Shown here one piece after another: positions 32,414 to 42,477 of a stretch of 64,000 bases of DNA; the stretch's first letter is position 1; every line of letters begins with the position of its first letter. The position numbers were made by a program, and so were the translations under genes. The notes under the pieces were generated by a model, which was not told where the DNA came from, did no database searches, and saw nothing but the letters and a program-made list of their open reading frames with translations. Source of the stretch: Diploptera punctata (Eukaryota > Arthropoda > Insecta > Blattodea > Blaberidae); the NCBI GenBank assembly GCA_030220185.1, contig JASPKZ010008350.1, forward strand, positions 2,204,501 to 2,268,500, in the 5' to 3' direction.

Positions 32414-33634
32414 GAGCTACATAGTACATCAGGTCGCTCATTCCTGACGACCCCACAGTTGGTCCACGGGCTCCATGAGCCTAGTCGGGAGGACTGCTGT
32501 CGCAGATCCACCGACCATTCCCCTGTTCTGCCTCCAGGGACGTGTCCTGCAGCCGTTGTGAGACCGGCTAGGGCTACAAGCCCAACAGTGTGAGACTTTT
32601 AGTACATCCAGGTGCTCATCTCCTGGCGACCCCACAGTTTGTCGACGGGCCCGTAGGCCGAGCCAGGAACCAGTACAGTTGCTCCCCTCTGCACTGGTGT
32701 GCCCCCAGGGACGCCTTCTGCAGCTGTTGTGGGCCAGCACGGAGCTCGCAAGCTCCAACAGATGAGCAAATAGTACGACAAGGCGCTTAATTCTTGCCGA
32801 CCCCACTAATGGTTCACGAGTCCCTTGGACTTGACCGGGAGGACTCTCTACAGATCCACCGACCTTTTCCCCAGTGCACCAGCTGGGGACGTGTTTGGTT
32901 ACTGAAGTGGGTCCAGCCTGAGCTATAGTACGTCAGGTCGCTCAACTCCTGACGACCTCACAGATTGTCCTTGGGTCACTCGGTTCCAGAGTCGGCGCTA
33001 AATCCCACCAACAAAGACCGCGCTTCCTCCTTTCCCGAGCTTATTGACCTGGTGGTAATTCCCAGCATTACGCCCGGTATTGTCCCAACCAGCCCGTTCG
33101 CAGACTAGGCCTAGTCGTGTAGCTGCTGTGAGGCAGCGCACTGAGCAATGTAGGCATCCAGGGTGCTCATCTCCCGTGCCCCCACAGATGGTTTCGGGTT
33201 CCATTGAACCAAGAGAAAGGGGCTTCCGATCCCCAGTCTCCCACCGCTCCACCAACAGCGGCCCATGCTCCCGCTTGTGGGCCGGGACGCAAAGGTTTGA
33301 CAGCAGGGCCCTCATTTTCCCTGCTGACCCCACTCATGGTCCGCGAGTCTATCGGACTTGGAAGGGAGGACTGACTAGCAGATCCACCGACCTTTTCCCC
33401 ACTACGCCACCGAGGGGACGCATTTTGCTGCTGGAGTGGGCGCAACACGAGCTATATAGTACGTCAGGTCGCTCGAGTCCTGACGACCCCACAAATGGCC
33501 CGGGGGTCCGGACTGGACCTAGCCGGGAGGAATGCAAGCAAACCACCGACCGTTCCCCTATCTGCCACCCGGGGACGCGCCCTGTTGCTGTTGTGAGCAC
33601 AGCTGGGGCCCGACAGACCCCCAGGGAGCCCGTG
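32414..33634. repeat. GC-rich diverged tandem array, about seven units
   Basis: Unit starts near 32414, 32592, 32764, 32920, 33143, 33294 and 33449, with units of about 150-223 bases. Each starts with a GAGCTATAGTACGTCAGG-like segment, then GCTC...TCCTGACGACCCCACA, TGGTCCACGGG, CCGGGAGGA, GATCCACCGACC, TTCCCC, and a GGGGACG...CTGCTGTTGTG end. Divergence between units is high but the order is kept. GC content is far above the rest of the window. The open frames across it, up to 202 codons, disagree between units and are not conserved in phase, so I do not call protein. Confidence 0.85.
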
Positions 33635-33639
33635 AGACT

Positions 33640-34295
33640 GATATACACGTTCGCAAGCATTCAATTTTTGAGTTATTCAATTATATGATATAAATAATGC
33701 TTCTTAAATTAATTGGTTGATATATCAGACAAAGTATACCATATAATTTGATGTTGTATTGTTTCTCTGTGTTTTGTGAAAATATAACTTGCATACATAA
33801 AATATTATGAATATAAAAATATTAATTCGAAAAAAAAATATTGAGATACTTGTACTTTTCAAATATTTTCAAGTCAATCAATCGCATTTATCATCTCGCA
33901 TCAGCAAAGGAATGCTTCATGAACTGATAGATCGAAACTTCATTCGACCTTACGGTTATCCATCAACTTGTGTATTTCGTTTTCGAGTTGTTACATCTGG
34001 CCCAGCTAACTGGTATTTAATGACTTCGTCACAAGCTTCGTATGGTGCAGAGATAACCCACTAGTGTTATCGATGGTTTATCAGCCTCATATCGAAATGC
34101 ACATGCTTGAATTCATCTAATTTAGTAGCTGGTGTTAGAAGAGGTAATCTGAACACAAGAAGCTCCGTCAAGCCGAATGCGTTAGATGACTGTTAGCAAC
34201 AGCGGGAAATTTGAAATTTATGTTCACGCTTAATTGATTTGAATTAATTTTGGTAAATCTATTTGTTTATTTTAATTTAAAATTATGAATATACT
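33640..34295. other. AT-rich interior of the hAT-like insertion
   Basis: Returns abruptly to AT-rich sequence. An 85-codon plus-strand frame at 33807-34064 has no recognised motif. Confidence 0.4.
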
Positions 34296-34449
34296 AATTA
34301 CCCCAGCAGTGCTGGGGTTGAATGCACGCCACTGTTCCTTCTTACAGGCAAGGGAAAAAAAATCCGAAAAGAAACCTTACCCAGAAGCCCGTCCCAACCG
34401 GGGATCGAACCCGGGCCCGCTGCGTGACAAGGCAGCACGCTACCAAGTT

Positions 34450-35190
34450 CAATATAAGGGAACAAAATAAAATTTTGTATCTGTATTTACTATAGACAAA
34501 ATAAATGTAAGTTTGTCTGCAGTGAACTAATCTAGGATTTATGGTCCAATGTGATGTGTCCCATAGTAAAATGACAACAGTTAATTTGGTTTTCAGAGAT
34601 AATCAAGTTATACGGTCTTAATACCAACTTGAACTTTGCATCATCTTATGTATTACTCTCGTCCTCAGAAAGAAATGGTTTGATGTATTTGAAATGTATG
34701 TCAGGGAAACGTGTAAGACATGATTGGATCAGTTTTACGATATCTTTGGAATAAAGCAACACATAGATGTTCTTTTTCTTTTCGGATGGGCATTGGGAGA
34801 ACCTGCGGCAAATATTGCGTAGATTTACAATCTTTCCCTCTTTCTCTTTCACGCGGCTTCTAGCATCCTGCGGTTTTCCAATAACGGGATGTGATATATG
34901 GTATATGTGGAGAGTATCCTCATTTATTTAATACCATTTTTTACCTCTACCTTCTTCTATTCCTTTCTCTCCTGTTACTCTTTCAATCCCTCCCTTCTGG
35001 TCAAAGCTAAATGAACCATATTTTACCGAGTTTTGCATTAGTGCTAGAATGTTTGTGACTTTACACTGGTCCTTACGACCTTTAAATAAAACATTGTAAA
35101 GTCCTGTATTTTGTACAATGTTTATTTTTTTTTCTTGAACAAAATTTTCTATACAGGCCATAGTGAATTATTTTTCTGTTAAATTGTATT
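34450..35190. other. No recognisable feature
   Basis: AT-rich; short chance frames only. Confidence 0.4.
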
Positions 35191-35207
35191 TCCATATAGC
35201 ATAAAAT

Positions 35208-35513
35208 AGGGGGCACGCCGTAGCGTAGTGGTTAAGGCACTGTGCTACTAGCTGGAAGGTCGAGGGTTCGAGTCCCGGTGGGGTCAAGATTTTTAAAATG
35301 ACCCAAACCTTCCGGCGGATCTATGGCCCTGGGGTCGACTCAGCCTCTAACTGAAATGAGTACCAGACGCTTGTTCTGGGGGTAAAGGCGGCCGTCACGC
35401 AGGGCTGACAACCCGGCTGACATCAAGTGCCGATTGTCAAGAAAAAGTGGGAGCCTTAACCTCCTACTACCCCAAGGGCCTTTTGAGGCCTGTAGTGGGA
35501 TCACTTTACCTTC
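35208..35513 (+). repeat. SINE-B copy 3, full length with TSD
   Basis: Head GCACGCCGTAGCGTAGTGG and TTAAGGCACTGTGC, B-box GGGTTCGAGTCCCGG, body GAGTACCAGACGCTTGTTCT, 3' end TAGTGGGATCACTTTACC. It is flanked by a perfect 13-bp duplication TATAGCATAAAAT at 35195-35207 and 35514-35526, which defines the SINE-B boundaries. Confidence 0.95.
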
Positions 35514-35529
35514 TATAGCATAAAATTTG

Positions 35530-35729
35530 AAAATAATGAGAATTCTTGGAAGTACATCACTTTTAAATACACGAAATGGGCAACATCATAATGGACACAC
35601 GGCAATTTGTATGTCATTTTCCGGAAGCATTTTAAAATTCTAATTAAATTCCGCGTTTCACTGTCTAATATGCATTACTCGAAAAAGTTAATTGTTTCAA
35701 TATTTATTTTGTGTTCCCGTATTTTTGAG

Positions 35730-35767
<38 letters not shown>

Positions 35768-36560
35768 AACGAAATTTGAAAATTTGAGGATGAATTGGAA
35801 AATCTGTTTGTGAGTTGAAGAGATTAATAAATAATATATGAAAGTCTCAATCTCAAAAACAAAATCAATGACAAAACTATAGAATGTGTAAATATAATCT
35901 AAAGCGAAGAAATTATAGGACAAATATCGAACTTAGATTATCTGGAAATCTAATTAGAAATAATGGAAAATATGTATATATTAAATTAAAAAATAATAAT
36001 GGCATGATCAAACGTTATATTTGCAAGAAGATGTTAAAAGAAAACAGAATATGTTTAAATATCATTAGGCCTGTTTCGAAACTACGGTATATTCCTCTTT
36101 GGCAGAGAAATTAGCACCATGAATAAAAGGGATACACCGAACATAGAAGCGACATAAATGAAATTCGTAAGATCGTTATTAGTTTTACAACATTGGATCA
36201 CCAAAGAAATTCAGTAATCAGGGAGAAACTACAAGTAGACAAAACAGCGGATTAAATAATATTGGAAGCTAACAAGAAACATGGTTATAACACATTGAAA
36301 GAAAGACACTAATCCTCTTCACAAAATTAGCTTTAAAATACAATTATATTAAAAATAAGAAAGATTGATTTGAGTTGATCCCGAGAAAGAAGACACAACC
36401 AAGAGAACCTATTTGAACAGATCCAAGATATCTGGTTCATGAATATAGTAATTTGTATTAGTAAATTCTCCTACAAAATGAAACAAAATTAATGCTATAA
36501 TAAAATAAAAATAAACTAGAAATTAAATTATATATGGACAAAGGATCTTTCATATAAAAT
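35530..36560. other. AT-rich, one (TA)n tract, possible decayed LINE
   Basis: TA microsatellite at 35731-35763. A 76-codon plus frame at 35884-36114 and later segments (for example QRNSVIREKL near 36192) loosely resemble LINE tails but not well enough to assign. Confidence 0.35.
35731..35763. repeat. (TA)n microsatellite
   Basis: About 32 bases of TA. Confidence 0.95.
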
Positions 36561-36576
36561 ATGTTATGATTTTAAA

Positions 36577-36908
36577 AGTCCACCGCTGTGGTATCGAGGT
36601 AGCGTGCTGCCTTGTCACGCAGCGGACCCGGGTTCGATTTCCGGTCGGAACAGGATCCTGGGTGAGGTTTTTCCGGGGTTTTTCCTCACCTGTAAGACAA
36701 ATGTCAGGAATTCTTAGGGTTCAACGGTCCCCGAAAATCATCCGGCCATCATCATCATCCTTATCATTATCATCATCCTTCACCGGTGTAGAAAGCAACG
36801 GGAAGCTATCACACCTATAAGTGCCTAGTAAAGCTGCAAAGCATAGCTTGAAAATGCTATGATTGCAGTGAAAAACCTGCCCTCGGGCAGATTACTATGG
36901 ATGGATGG
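36577..36908 (+). repeat. SINE-A copy 4, full length with TSD
   Basis: Complete SINE-A: GTCCACCGCTGTGGTATCGA head, B-box CGGGTTCGATTTCCGGTC, GGGTGAGGTTTTTCCGGGG, ATC tract, CACCGGTGTAGAAAGCAACG and ATTACTATGGATGGATGG 3' end. Flanked by an 11-bp duplication ATGATTTTAAA at 36566-36576 and 36909-36919. Confidence 0.95.
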
Positions 36909-37164
36909 ATGATTTTAAAGTATAATGAATTTAACAGTTAATAGTTAAGAAAAAAAAATTACCATGTTGTAAGAGCTAATTTTTACAAAAATAATTTATA
37001 ATCAAGTAGTTAACTATTGTTTTCTTTAACATACGTTGTATTCATCAGCCTTTTCCCTGGCTTCTGAATCAGTTTAAAAGCTCATTAAAATAGTGTTCAA
37101 TCATAATTGGACTCGGTTTCGAAAAAAATGGGTTGTTAATTTTTGTATTAAATTAGTACAATGT

Positions 37165-37460
37165 GTCGGCCACTGTGGTCTAGTGGATATGTTCCTAGTC
37201 TCTAGACCCGAGAGTCGTGGATTCAAATCCGGCCGGTGTCGATGGATTTATATAATGGAAAATCCGAGGGGCAAGCCCTCTGGGAGGGAATATAAGTCGT
37301 GGGTCTCGATTCGGAAGATTTTGCAGCTCTTAAATGAACCTCACATATCAAAGAAGTTGTCGAAAAGCAGAATTGCACATTCTTTTCTACATACAAGTAA
37401 TACTTTATTTGTCTACTACAGTAAATGTCTCACTGAGGCGACGTGCTGACCAGATAACTC
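37165..37460 (+). repeat. SINE-E copy 3
   Basis: Head CGGCCACTGTGGTCTAGTGG with TCGTGGATTCAAATCCGGCC B-box, then AATGGAAAATCCGAGGGGC, GTGGGTCTCGATTCGGAAGA and a GTCTCACTGAGGCGACGTG tail. Matches 4803-5200 in order. Confidence 0.8.
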
Positions 37461-37563
37461 ACGACATCTGTAAGAAAATAGCTGTATCAGATTGGTTAAG
37501 AAATCCGAAAAGGCTATGCCAAGACTCAAAGTGCCGTGAAGCCAAAGAGGAAAGGAGACATTT

Positions 37564-37633
<70 letters not shown>
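37564..37633. repeat. (CA)n(TA)n microsatellite
   Basis: About 46 bases CA then about 24 TA; the TA end is the insertion site of the transposon to the right. Confidence 0.97.
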
Positions 37634-38557
37634 CAGGCTGAAAATTATTTGAACCGACAAACTCTGGGAGGTTGTAGGGAACACCAAAACAAACATTTTT
37701 CTCTAATGTCATTTTTTCCTATGGGGATTATTTAAACCGGTAGAGGAAGATTTCTCTGGCGGCAAATTAATTAAACCAACAAACACTTTAGCATTTTTTA
37801 TTACCAAGAGACAAAACATTAACACAACGCAATTACTTAAATTACTGTAGAGGTTCAAAAATGCCTCCATTGACATGTAAACAAAGGTTCCACCGCGGAT
37901 CATGTTCTGTATAACACGGGCAAAAACTCCAGGAGTATCGTTAATTGCTCCTGCTGCTGCTACTATCCGGGCAACCAGTTCCTTTTCTGAAGCAACAGGA
38001 GTTGTGTAAATAAGGTTGCGCATCTTTCCCTGCACAAAAAAAAAATCAAAGGGGTCATATCTGGGGATCGAGCCATGGTACAGGACCACCTCTGCCAATA
38101 AACTTTTCTGAAAACCGTTGGTTCAAGAATCGACGCAAACGACGACTGAAATGTGACGGCACCCCGTCCTGTTGGAACCACATGCGCTGTCTTGTAGGGA
38201 GCGGGACGTCTTCCAGCAATTCTGTCAATGCTCTGGCAAGAAAATTGTAATAGTGCCTGCCATTTAATGGCCTAGGTAGGAGATATGTCCCAATTAAACA
38301 GTCCCCAACAACACCGGCCCACACATACTCACTCCAGGTGTATCGCTCCATTAGTAAACAGACACAATTCACTATTACACTGGTGGACAAAACAATTCCT
38401 ACCATCAACAGCGGTTGCAGTGATGACAACTGAAGAGCGTAATACGCCATCTACCGGTTTAAATAATCCTCATAGGAAAAAATGGCATTAGGGAAAAATA
38501 TTTGTTTTGGTGTCCCCTACAACCTCTCAGAGTTTGTCGGTTTAAATAATTTTCACC

Positions 38558-38560
<3 letters not shown>
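37634..38560 (-). mobile_element. Tc1/mariner-like element with 110-bp TIRs
   Basis: Inserted in a (TA)n tract, TA on both sides. The inverted repeats extend about 110 bases (left 37634-37743, right about 38448-38560): both read, from outside, CAGG(C/G)TGAAAATTATTT, CCGACAAACTCTG, GGTTGTAGGG and CATTTTTTCCTATG. Between them is the C-terminal half of a transposase on the minus strand. The N-terminal DNA-binding part and first catalytic aspartate are missing, so this 927-bp copy is internally deleted. Confidence 0.88.
37760..38450 (-). pseudogene. Transposase C-terminal half, frameshifted
   Basis: Minus-strand frames 38450-38055, 38181-37963 and 38098-37709 join, with frameshifts at about 38060, to YVWAGVVGDCLIGTYLLPRP, LLEDVPLPTRQRMWFQQDGV, PSHFSRR, FIGRGGPVPW, a SPDMTPLIFFL segment and NLIYTTPVASEKELVARIVA. 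The QQDG.P.HFS and SPD.TP..FFL motifs hold the second and third catalytic acids of the DDE/D family widespread in insects, related to mariner. The third acidic position is altered (TPLIFFL, where the family has TPLDFFL). The protein is not functional. Confidence 0.85.

Positions 38561-38600
<40 letters not shown>
38561..38600. repeat. (TA)n microsatellite
   Basis: Right half of the TA tract split by the transposon at 37634-38560, or an independent expansion. Confidence 0.95.
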
Positions 38601-38601
<1 letters not shown>

Positions 38602-38602
38602 C

Positions 38603-38709
38603 ATAAGAAAAATAAATGCTCGGACGGGACTTGAGCCCGGACCTCTGGATTTATATCCCAGTGCGCTACCGATTACGCTAAGTCTAGTACAAACATTCAT
38701 TTTTCTTAT
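38603..38709 (-). other. tRNA-like sequence between inverted repeats
   Basis: The core (minus strand, about 38682-38615) reads GACTTAGCGTAATCGGTAGC, GCACTGGGATATAAATCCAG, AGGTCCGGGCTCAAGTCCCG. It has a D-arm-like A-box, an anticodon-arm-like CTGG...CCAG and a weak T-arm. The acceptor stem does not pair, so it is not a working tRNA. It is bordered by a 16-bp inverted repeat, ATAAGAAAAATAAATG at 38603-38618 and CATTCATTTTTCTTAT at 38694-38709 (one mismatch), and TA tracts lie outside. Confidence 0.55.
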
Positions 38710-38802
38710 ATATATATATTCTAATAGTAATAATAGTAATAGTAGTAGTAGTAGTAGTGGGGCGGTGGCGGCGGCAATAGTAATAGTAAAGAACAAAACA
38801 AA

Positions 38803-39160
38803 AAGAGATACTAGATTGAAGTTTTATAAAGCATTGACAGTTTCTGTATTACTTTATGGGTGTGAAACCTGAGTAATGCCCAAAAAATTACAAAGTAGAA
38901 ATGAACTTCCTTAGAAGAACAAATGGCTGCACAAGAATGGATCGGATAAAGAATGAAGATATAATAAATTGGTTACATACATTGAATGATAAAATATTAT
39001 AGAAAAAAATTGTTTAGACATGTAGGAAGAATGATTGTAACAAGATTACCAAAAGCAGCATTTAACTACAAGTCAAGAAGTTCAAGGAATGTAGGAAGGC
39101 CAGTGAAAAGATGGACAGAACAACTGTGAGGTGGAAGAGGGAATTTGCCTAGCCCGTGAA
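38803..39160 (+). mobile_element. LINE-III 3' fragment, decayed
   Basis: Colinear with 48510-48905: AGATACTAGATTGAAGTTTT, CATTGACAGTTTCTGTATTA, GAAATGAACTTCCTTAGAAG, GTTCAAGGAATGTAGGAAGG and AAAAGATGGACAGAACAACT. Deletions remove part of the KSKIQSAE region. The 3' end has GGGAATTTGCCTAGCCCGTG and a GAAGAAG tail. Confidence 0.85.
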
Positions 39161-39297
39161 GTGAAGAAGAAGTGGAAGATAATAAGTGTCTGTTCTTGAA
39201 ATTTTTGTATTAGTCTTGTGTGTATAATGATAAAAGTATCTCGGAAATCTTTAATCACATCTTACTATAGGTTAGATCTATATAATCCAAGATCCGG

Positions 39298-40076
39298 CTG
39301 CAAGATTATTACATTCATCAAGTATATGAACAAAATAATTTTTTTTCATAAAATTGTGAATTACTGAATATATTTTTGCCGAGTTACCTATTAAAATTCG
39401 GCCGCCAGTATGTTTAATTAAAATATAATTAACTTATTTATTCGAAATAATTTGATTCACTTCTTATTAAAACAAATTATAATCCAGTTCATAGAAATCG
39501 ATGTATAGAGCTTGAAAAGTTTTGGTTGCCATTACACACTTGGCCGTAAACCTCCTCGCGGCGTAATAAAATGGCGGTAAGTACTTATGTATTGTTTTAT
39601 ATTGTTCCCTCGCAGCGGGAAGTAAAACCACTGGCCTCTATGTATACTACGTACAATGTATATACAAAAATATATCCAAAAGGTAGTGTTAATATACATT
39701 ATACGAAACAAATCACAGCATTTCAAATGAACTGAACTTTATTTGAAACAATATAAAACAATAAATACGTACTTACCGTCATTTTATTACTGATTGGTGT
39801 CGCAGCCTGCTGTAGCCGCGAGGAAGTTTACGGCCAAGTGTGCAATGACAACCAAAACTTCAAGCTCTATACATGATTTCTGCGAACTGGATTATAATTA
39901 ATTTTAATAAGAAATTAATCAAATTATTTCGAATAAATAAATTAAGTACATTTTAATTAAACGTACTGGCGGCCGAATTTTAATAGGCAACTCGGCAAAA
40001 ATATTTTCAGTAATTCACAATTTTATGAAAAAAATTGATTTTGTTCATACACTCGATGAACATAGTAATCTTGCAG
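39298..40076. repeat. Long foldback: arms of about 310-330 bases
   Basis: The left arm 39298-39606 and the right arm 39747-40076 are reverse complements with scattered mismatches and small gaps. Shared segments include CTGCAAGATTA, TTCATAAAATTGTGAATTAC, CCTATTAAAATTCGGCCGCC, TATTCGAAATAATTTGATT, GCACACTTGGCCGTAAAC and GTATTGTTTTATATTGTT-like inner ends. The loop is 140 bases. No coding. Could be a foldback/MITE-type DNA element; its target duplication was not found. Confidence 0.88.
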
Positions 40077-40089
40077 GTGGATGTCGGAC

Positions 40090-40900
40090 TAATACTTAAT
40101 GATCATTGTAGCAGTTATTTTAATTAATAAAGTTATATAATTCACATAATGAGCATCGTTATTCAGCGGTGAAATTAAGATCAAATTGCTTGAACGATTC
40201 TTCATTCTAAAAGTATTGCAGTAACGAAATTTATTATTCCTATACGTATCTGCAGGATTAAGGAATGGGAGCAGAGCTCGCTTCGATCTTAGATCGTAAT
40301 CTGAGATTTATTTTGTAACGGAGAAGACTGCGGAATTGTCCTTCCACAGTTGCCAATTCATCTTCTTTCTAAAAAAATAGTTCCCAAGGGAGAAATAAAA
40401 ACTATACCTTCAATATTCTTTCATATTGGGTAGTGTGCTGGCAAATCTGTTTAAAGGAAGATGTGGCTTTTTATTAGTTATAGAAAGTTACTTTTATTTT
40501 TATGGTTATCTTGCGAGTCGGCATGAAACGATAGTTACTCATGATTAATATGCTCTCCTACCCGAGGTCGTCTTGCTCTCAGGCTTAAAATAAATCTTAA
40601 CTTTTTTAATTGGTATAGAGATAGACATAGTATGACTCCTCGCATCATTAGTGTCGAAATTCAAAGCTGGATATGTAAGAACCGAAATATTTAGATCAGA
40701 GGTCTCTTTTTTTTTTTTTAGATTTGAAGTTCTTACTTGGTATTATTTGCGAAAAACATGCTCTTCCAATCGAATATAAATAACACTGTTCAACAAAAAA
40801 TCAACTTTTTTTTTAGTTGTCTCAGTTTGCTCTAACCTCGACTTCATCATTACCCACTTAAGGTATATATAATAATTGGTGTTTCTCGTATAATTTATCA
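40090..40900. other. No recognisable feature
   Basis: AT-rich; nothing recognised. Confidence 0.4.
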
Positions 40901-40911
40901 TATTTATACTA

Positions 40912-40928
40912 TAATAATAATAATAATA

Positions 40929-40970
<42 letters not shown>

Positions 40971-41275
40971 TAATAATAATAATAATAATAATAAAAATGA
41001 TAATAATGATAATAATAATGACAATAATAATAATAATAATAATGAAAATGATAATAATGATGATAATGATAATAATAATGATAATTATTATTACTACTAT
41101 TATTTTTATCATCATTATTATATTACTATTATTATTATTATTATTATTATTATTATCATTATTATATTACTATTATCATTGTTATAATATTATTATTATC
41201 ATTATTATAATATAATTATTATATTATTATTATTATTATCATTATTATTATTGTTGTTGTTGTTGTTATTATCGT
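40912..41275. repeat. (TAA)n and (TTA)n compound microsatellite
   Basis: About 180 bases of TAA/AATGAT repeat followed by about 180 of TTA/ATC repeat, the two halves being near reverse complements. It yields poly-Ile and poly-Leu frames that are artefacts. Confidence 0.96.
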
Positions 41276-41384
41276 ATAAAATGTTGTTTGTACATGAAAT
41301 TTACATTGCTACATTTAATGTATCTTTAATTGTTTATAATTAGTATAGGGTGAATCTATATTTCTCAAATATTTATTTGTATTT

Positions 41385-41443
41385 GTGCTGGTTGAGTGGA
41401 AGAGAAGGCCTTATGGCCTTAACTATGCCAGAATAAATAAAAC

Positions 41444-41505
<62 letters not shown>
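41385..41505 (+). mobile_element. LINE-V 3' end with (TTA)n tail
   Basis: GGTTGAGTGGAAGAGAAGGC, the hairpin AAGGCCTTATGGCCTT, AACTATGCCAGAATAAATAA and about 65 bases of TTA. Only the 3' terminus remains; the sequence to its left at 41280-41385 may be more of the same UTR. Confidence 0.8.
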
Positions 41506-41506
<1 letters not shown>

Positions 41507-41511
41507 GAAAA

Positions 41512-42013
41512 AATATGTGATTCTGATAGTATTTTTTCTCCTGAATTGAAATTTGATATCGGGTTTTCTCCATCACGCAAGGTGTCCGAGAGACACGTTT
41601 TTATAATTTCAAACACTTTAATATTTTCTACATTCATAACTACACAATATTCGAACATTCGGACTCACCTACAAAGTAAGAAATGACGATTTTCTGCTAT
41701 ATTTCGCCTGTGGAGAATGTCTCTTGATGTTTCAATAATAATCGGCCAGCATATTAGGATCCCATTTTCTTTGATATAGCTTTTCCATAGCTGAAATCTC
41801 CTGAATTAGCTCATTTGGTTTTATTTTACAATGGTCAAATGACCGAAAAAACGTTTATTAAAAAGATAATTATTTAAATCCATTAATTGAAATTGGAATA
41901 AAAAAACTATGGGTGATGGAGAAATTCCGAATACATATTTGAAAACAGGATAAAAAACTGCATTAAGTACAACTATTGATACTCATGAGACAAAAATCAT
42001 GTTGACCAGTGTA
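41512..42013 (-). repeat. Dispersed repeat G copy 2, uninterrupted
   Basis: Counterpart of 17505-18215 without the LINE-IV insertion; across the site it reads CGTTTATTAAAAAGATAATT. The minus strand shows MEKLYQ and DPNMLADYYW-like fragments with frameshifts, suggesting a decayed coding element of unknown family. Confidence 0.75.
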
Positions 42014-42019
42014 ATTGAT

Positions 42020-42465
42020 TATCTTAGCAATCTCTAAGAAAGGAGATAAAGCTGAATGCAACAAATACAGGGATATCTCATTACTTTCAACTTCGTACAA
42101 AATTCTAACAAACACTCCTATATTGACGACGTAAAAGGTGATGATCAATGTGGATTTAGAAGAAATAAATCTACAATAGATAAGGCGGATTTTAGAAATT
42201 ATATAGGAATATAATGGCATCTTGTATCAAGTGTATTTACACATTAAAATAAGCATAGGACTCAATTAAGAGGGAAGCAAACAGTTTTCGGATATTTTTG
42301 AAATGCACAATTATTTAAAGCAAGGTGATGCACTATCTCCTTTACTATTTAATTTTTTACTAGTGCATGCAATCAAAACTTTAGACGTTGAAGAAGGTGT
42401 ACAACTCATTATAATTAAGCTGTTGGTTTACGCTGATGTGTTTTTAGACGATAGGTAGGGCCAAC
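42020..42465 (+). pseudogene. RTE-like RT core, deleted (LINE-II type)
   Basis: With several frameshifts this gives ISKKGDKAECNKYRDISLLS, TSYKILTN, a GDDQCGFRRNKSTID-like segment, LKQGDALSPLLFNF and LLVYADVFLDDR. These are the RT palm motifs of an RTE-type LINE (KKGD, YR.ISLLS, FRRN.STID, QGD.LSPLLFN, YAD). About 100 residues between FRRN and QGD are collapsed, and the second Asp of YADD is replaced. It begins exactly at the end of repeat G copy 2. Confidence 0.8.
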
Positions 42466-42477
42466 AGGCGCATATAT

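Larger units (their letters stand above)
31034..34334. mobile_element. hAT-like 3.3-kb insertion, composite
   Basis: Ends in an 11-base inverted repeat: CAGTGGCGTGC at 31034-31044 and GCACGCCACTG at 34324-34334. Each end also carries an AATTACCCCAGC motif, and on the right this is a perfect hairpin CCCCAGCAGTGCTGGGG. The flanks suggest an 8-bp target duplication, TTCCTGAC, whose right copy is trimmed to TTCCT. Short TIRs starting CAG and 8-bp TSDs are typical of hAT elements. No transposase is recognised inside; contents are two SINE-B copies, a SINE-D, AT-rich DNA and a GC-rich tandem array. Superfamily is inference. Confidence 0.6.
30880..34446 (-). repeat. SINE-A copy split by a 3.3-kb insertion
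   Basis: The 3' half lies at 30880-31033 (minus: CAACGAGAAGCTATCACACT, ACGGTCCCCGAACATA, ending at CAGGAAGC). The 5' half lies at 34335-34446 (minus: CACGCAGCGGGCCCGGGTTC and GGTTGGGACGGGCTTCTGGG). The two halves meet at the same SINE position, in the CCTGACATTTGTCTTACAGG block, leaving TTCCTGAC at 31026-31033 and TTCCT + TCTTACAGG at 34335. The head's outermost bases are lost. Confidence 0.75.

Noticed and set aside
33080..33688. 202-codon plus-strand open frame in the GC-rich array
   Set aside because: GC-rich DNA has few stop codons; overlapping frames of similar length exist on both strands and the phase is not kept between units.
39568..39590. AAAATGGCGGTAAGTA as a promoter or splice-site signal
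   Set aside because: It occurs in both arms of the foldback as part of the repeat, with no associated frame.
40743..41215. Poly-Ile and poly-Leu frames that look like membrane segments
   Set aside because: Translations of TAA/TTA repeats.
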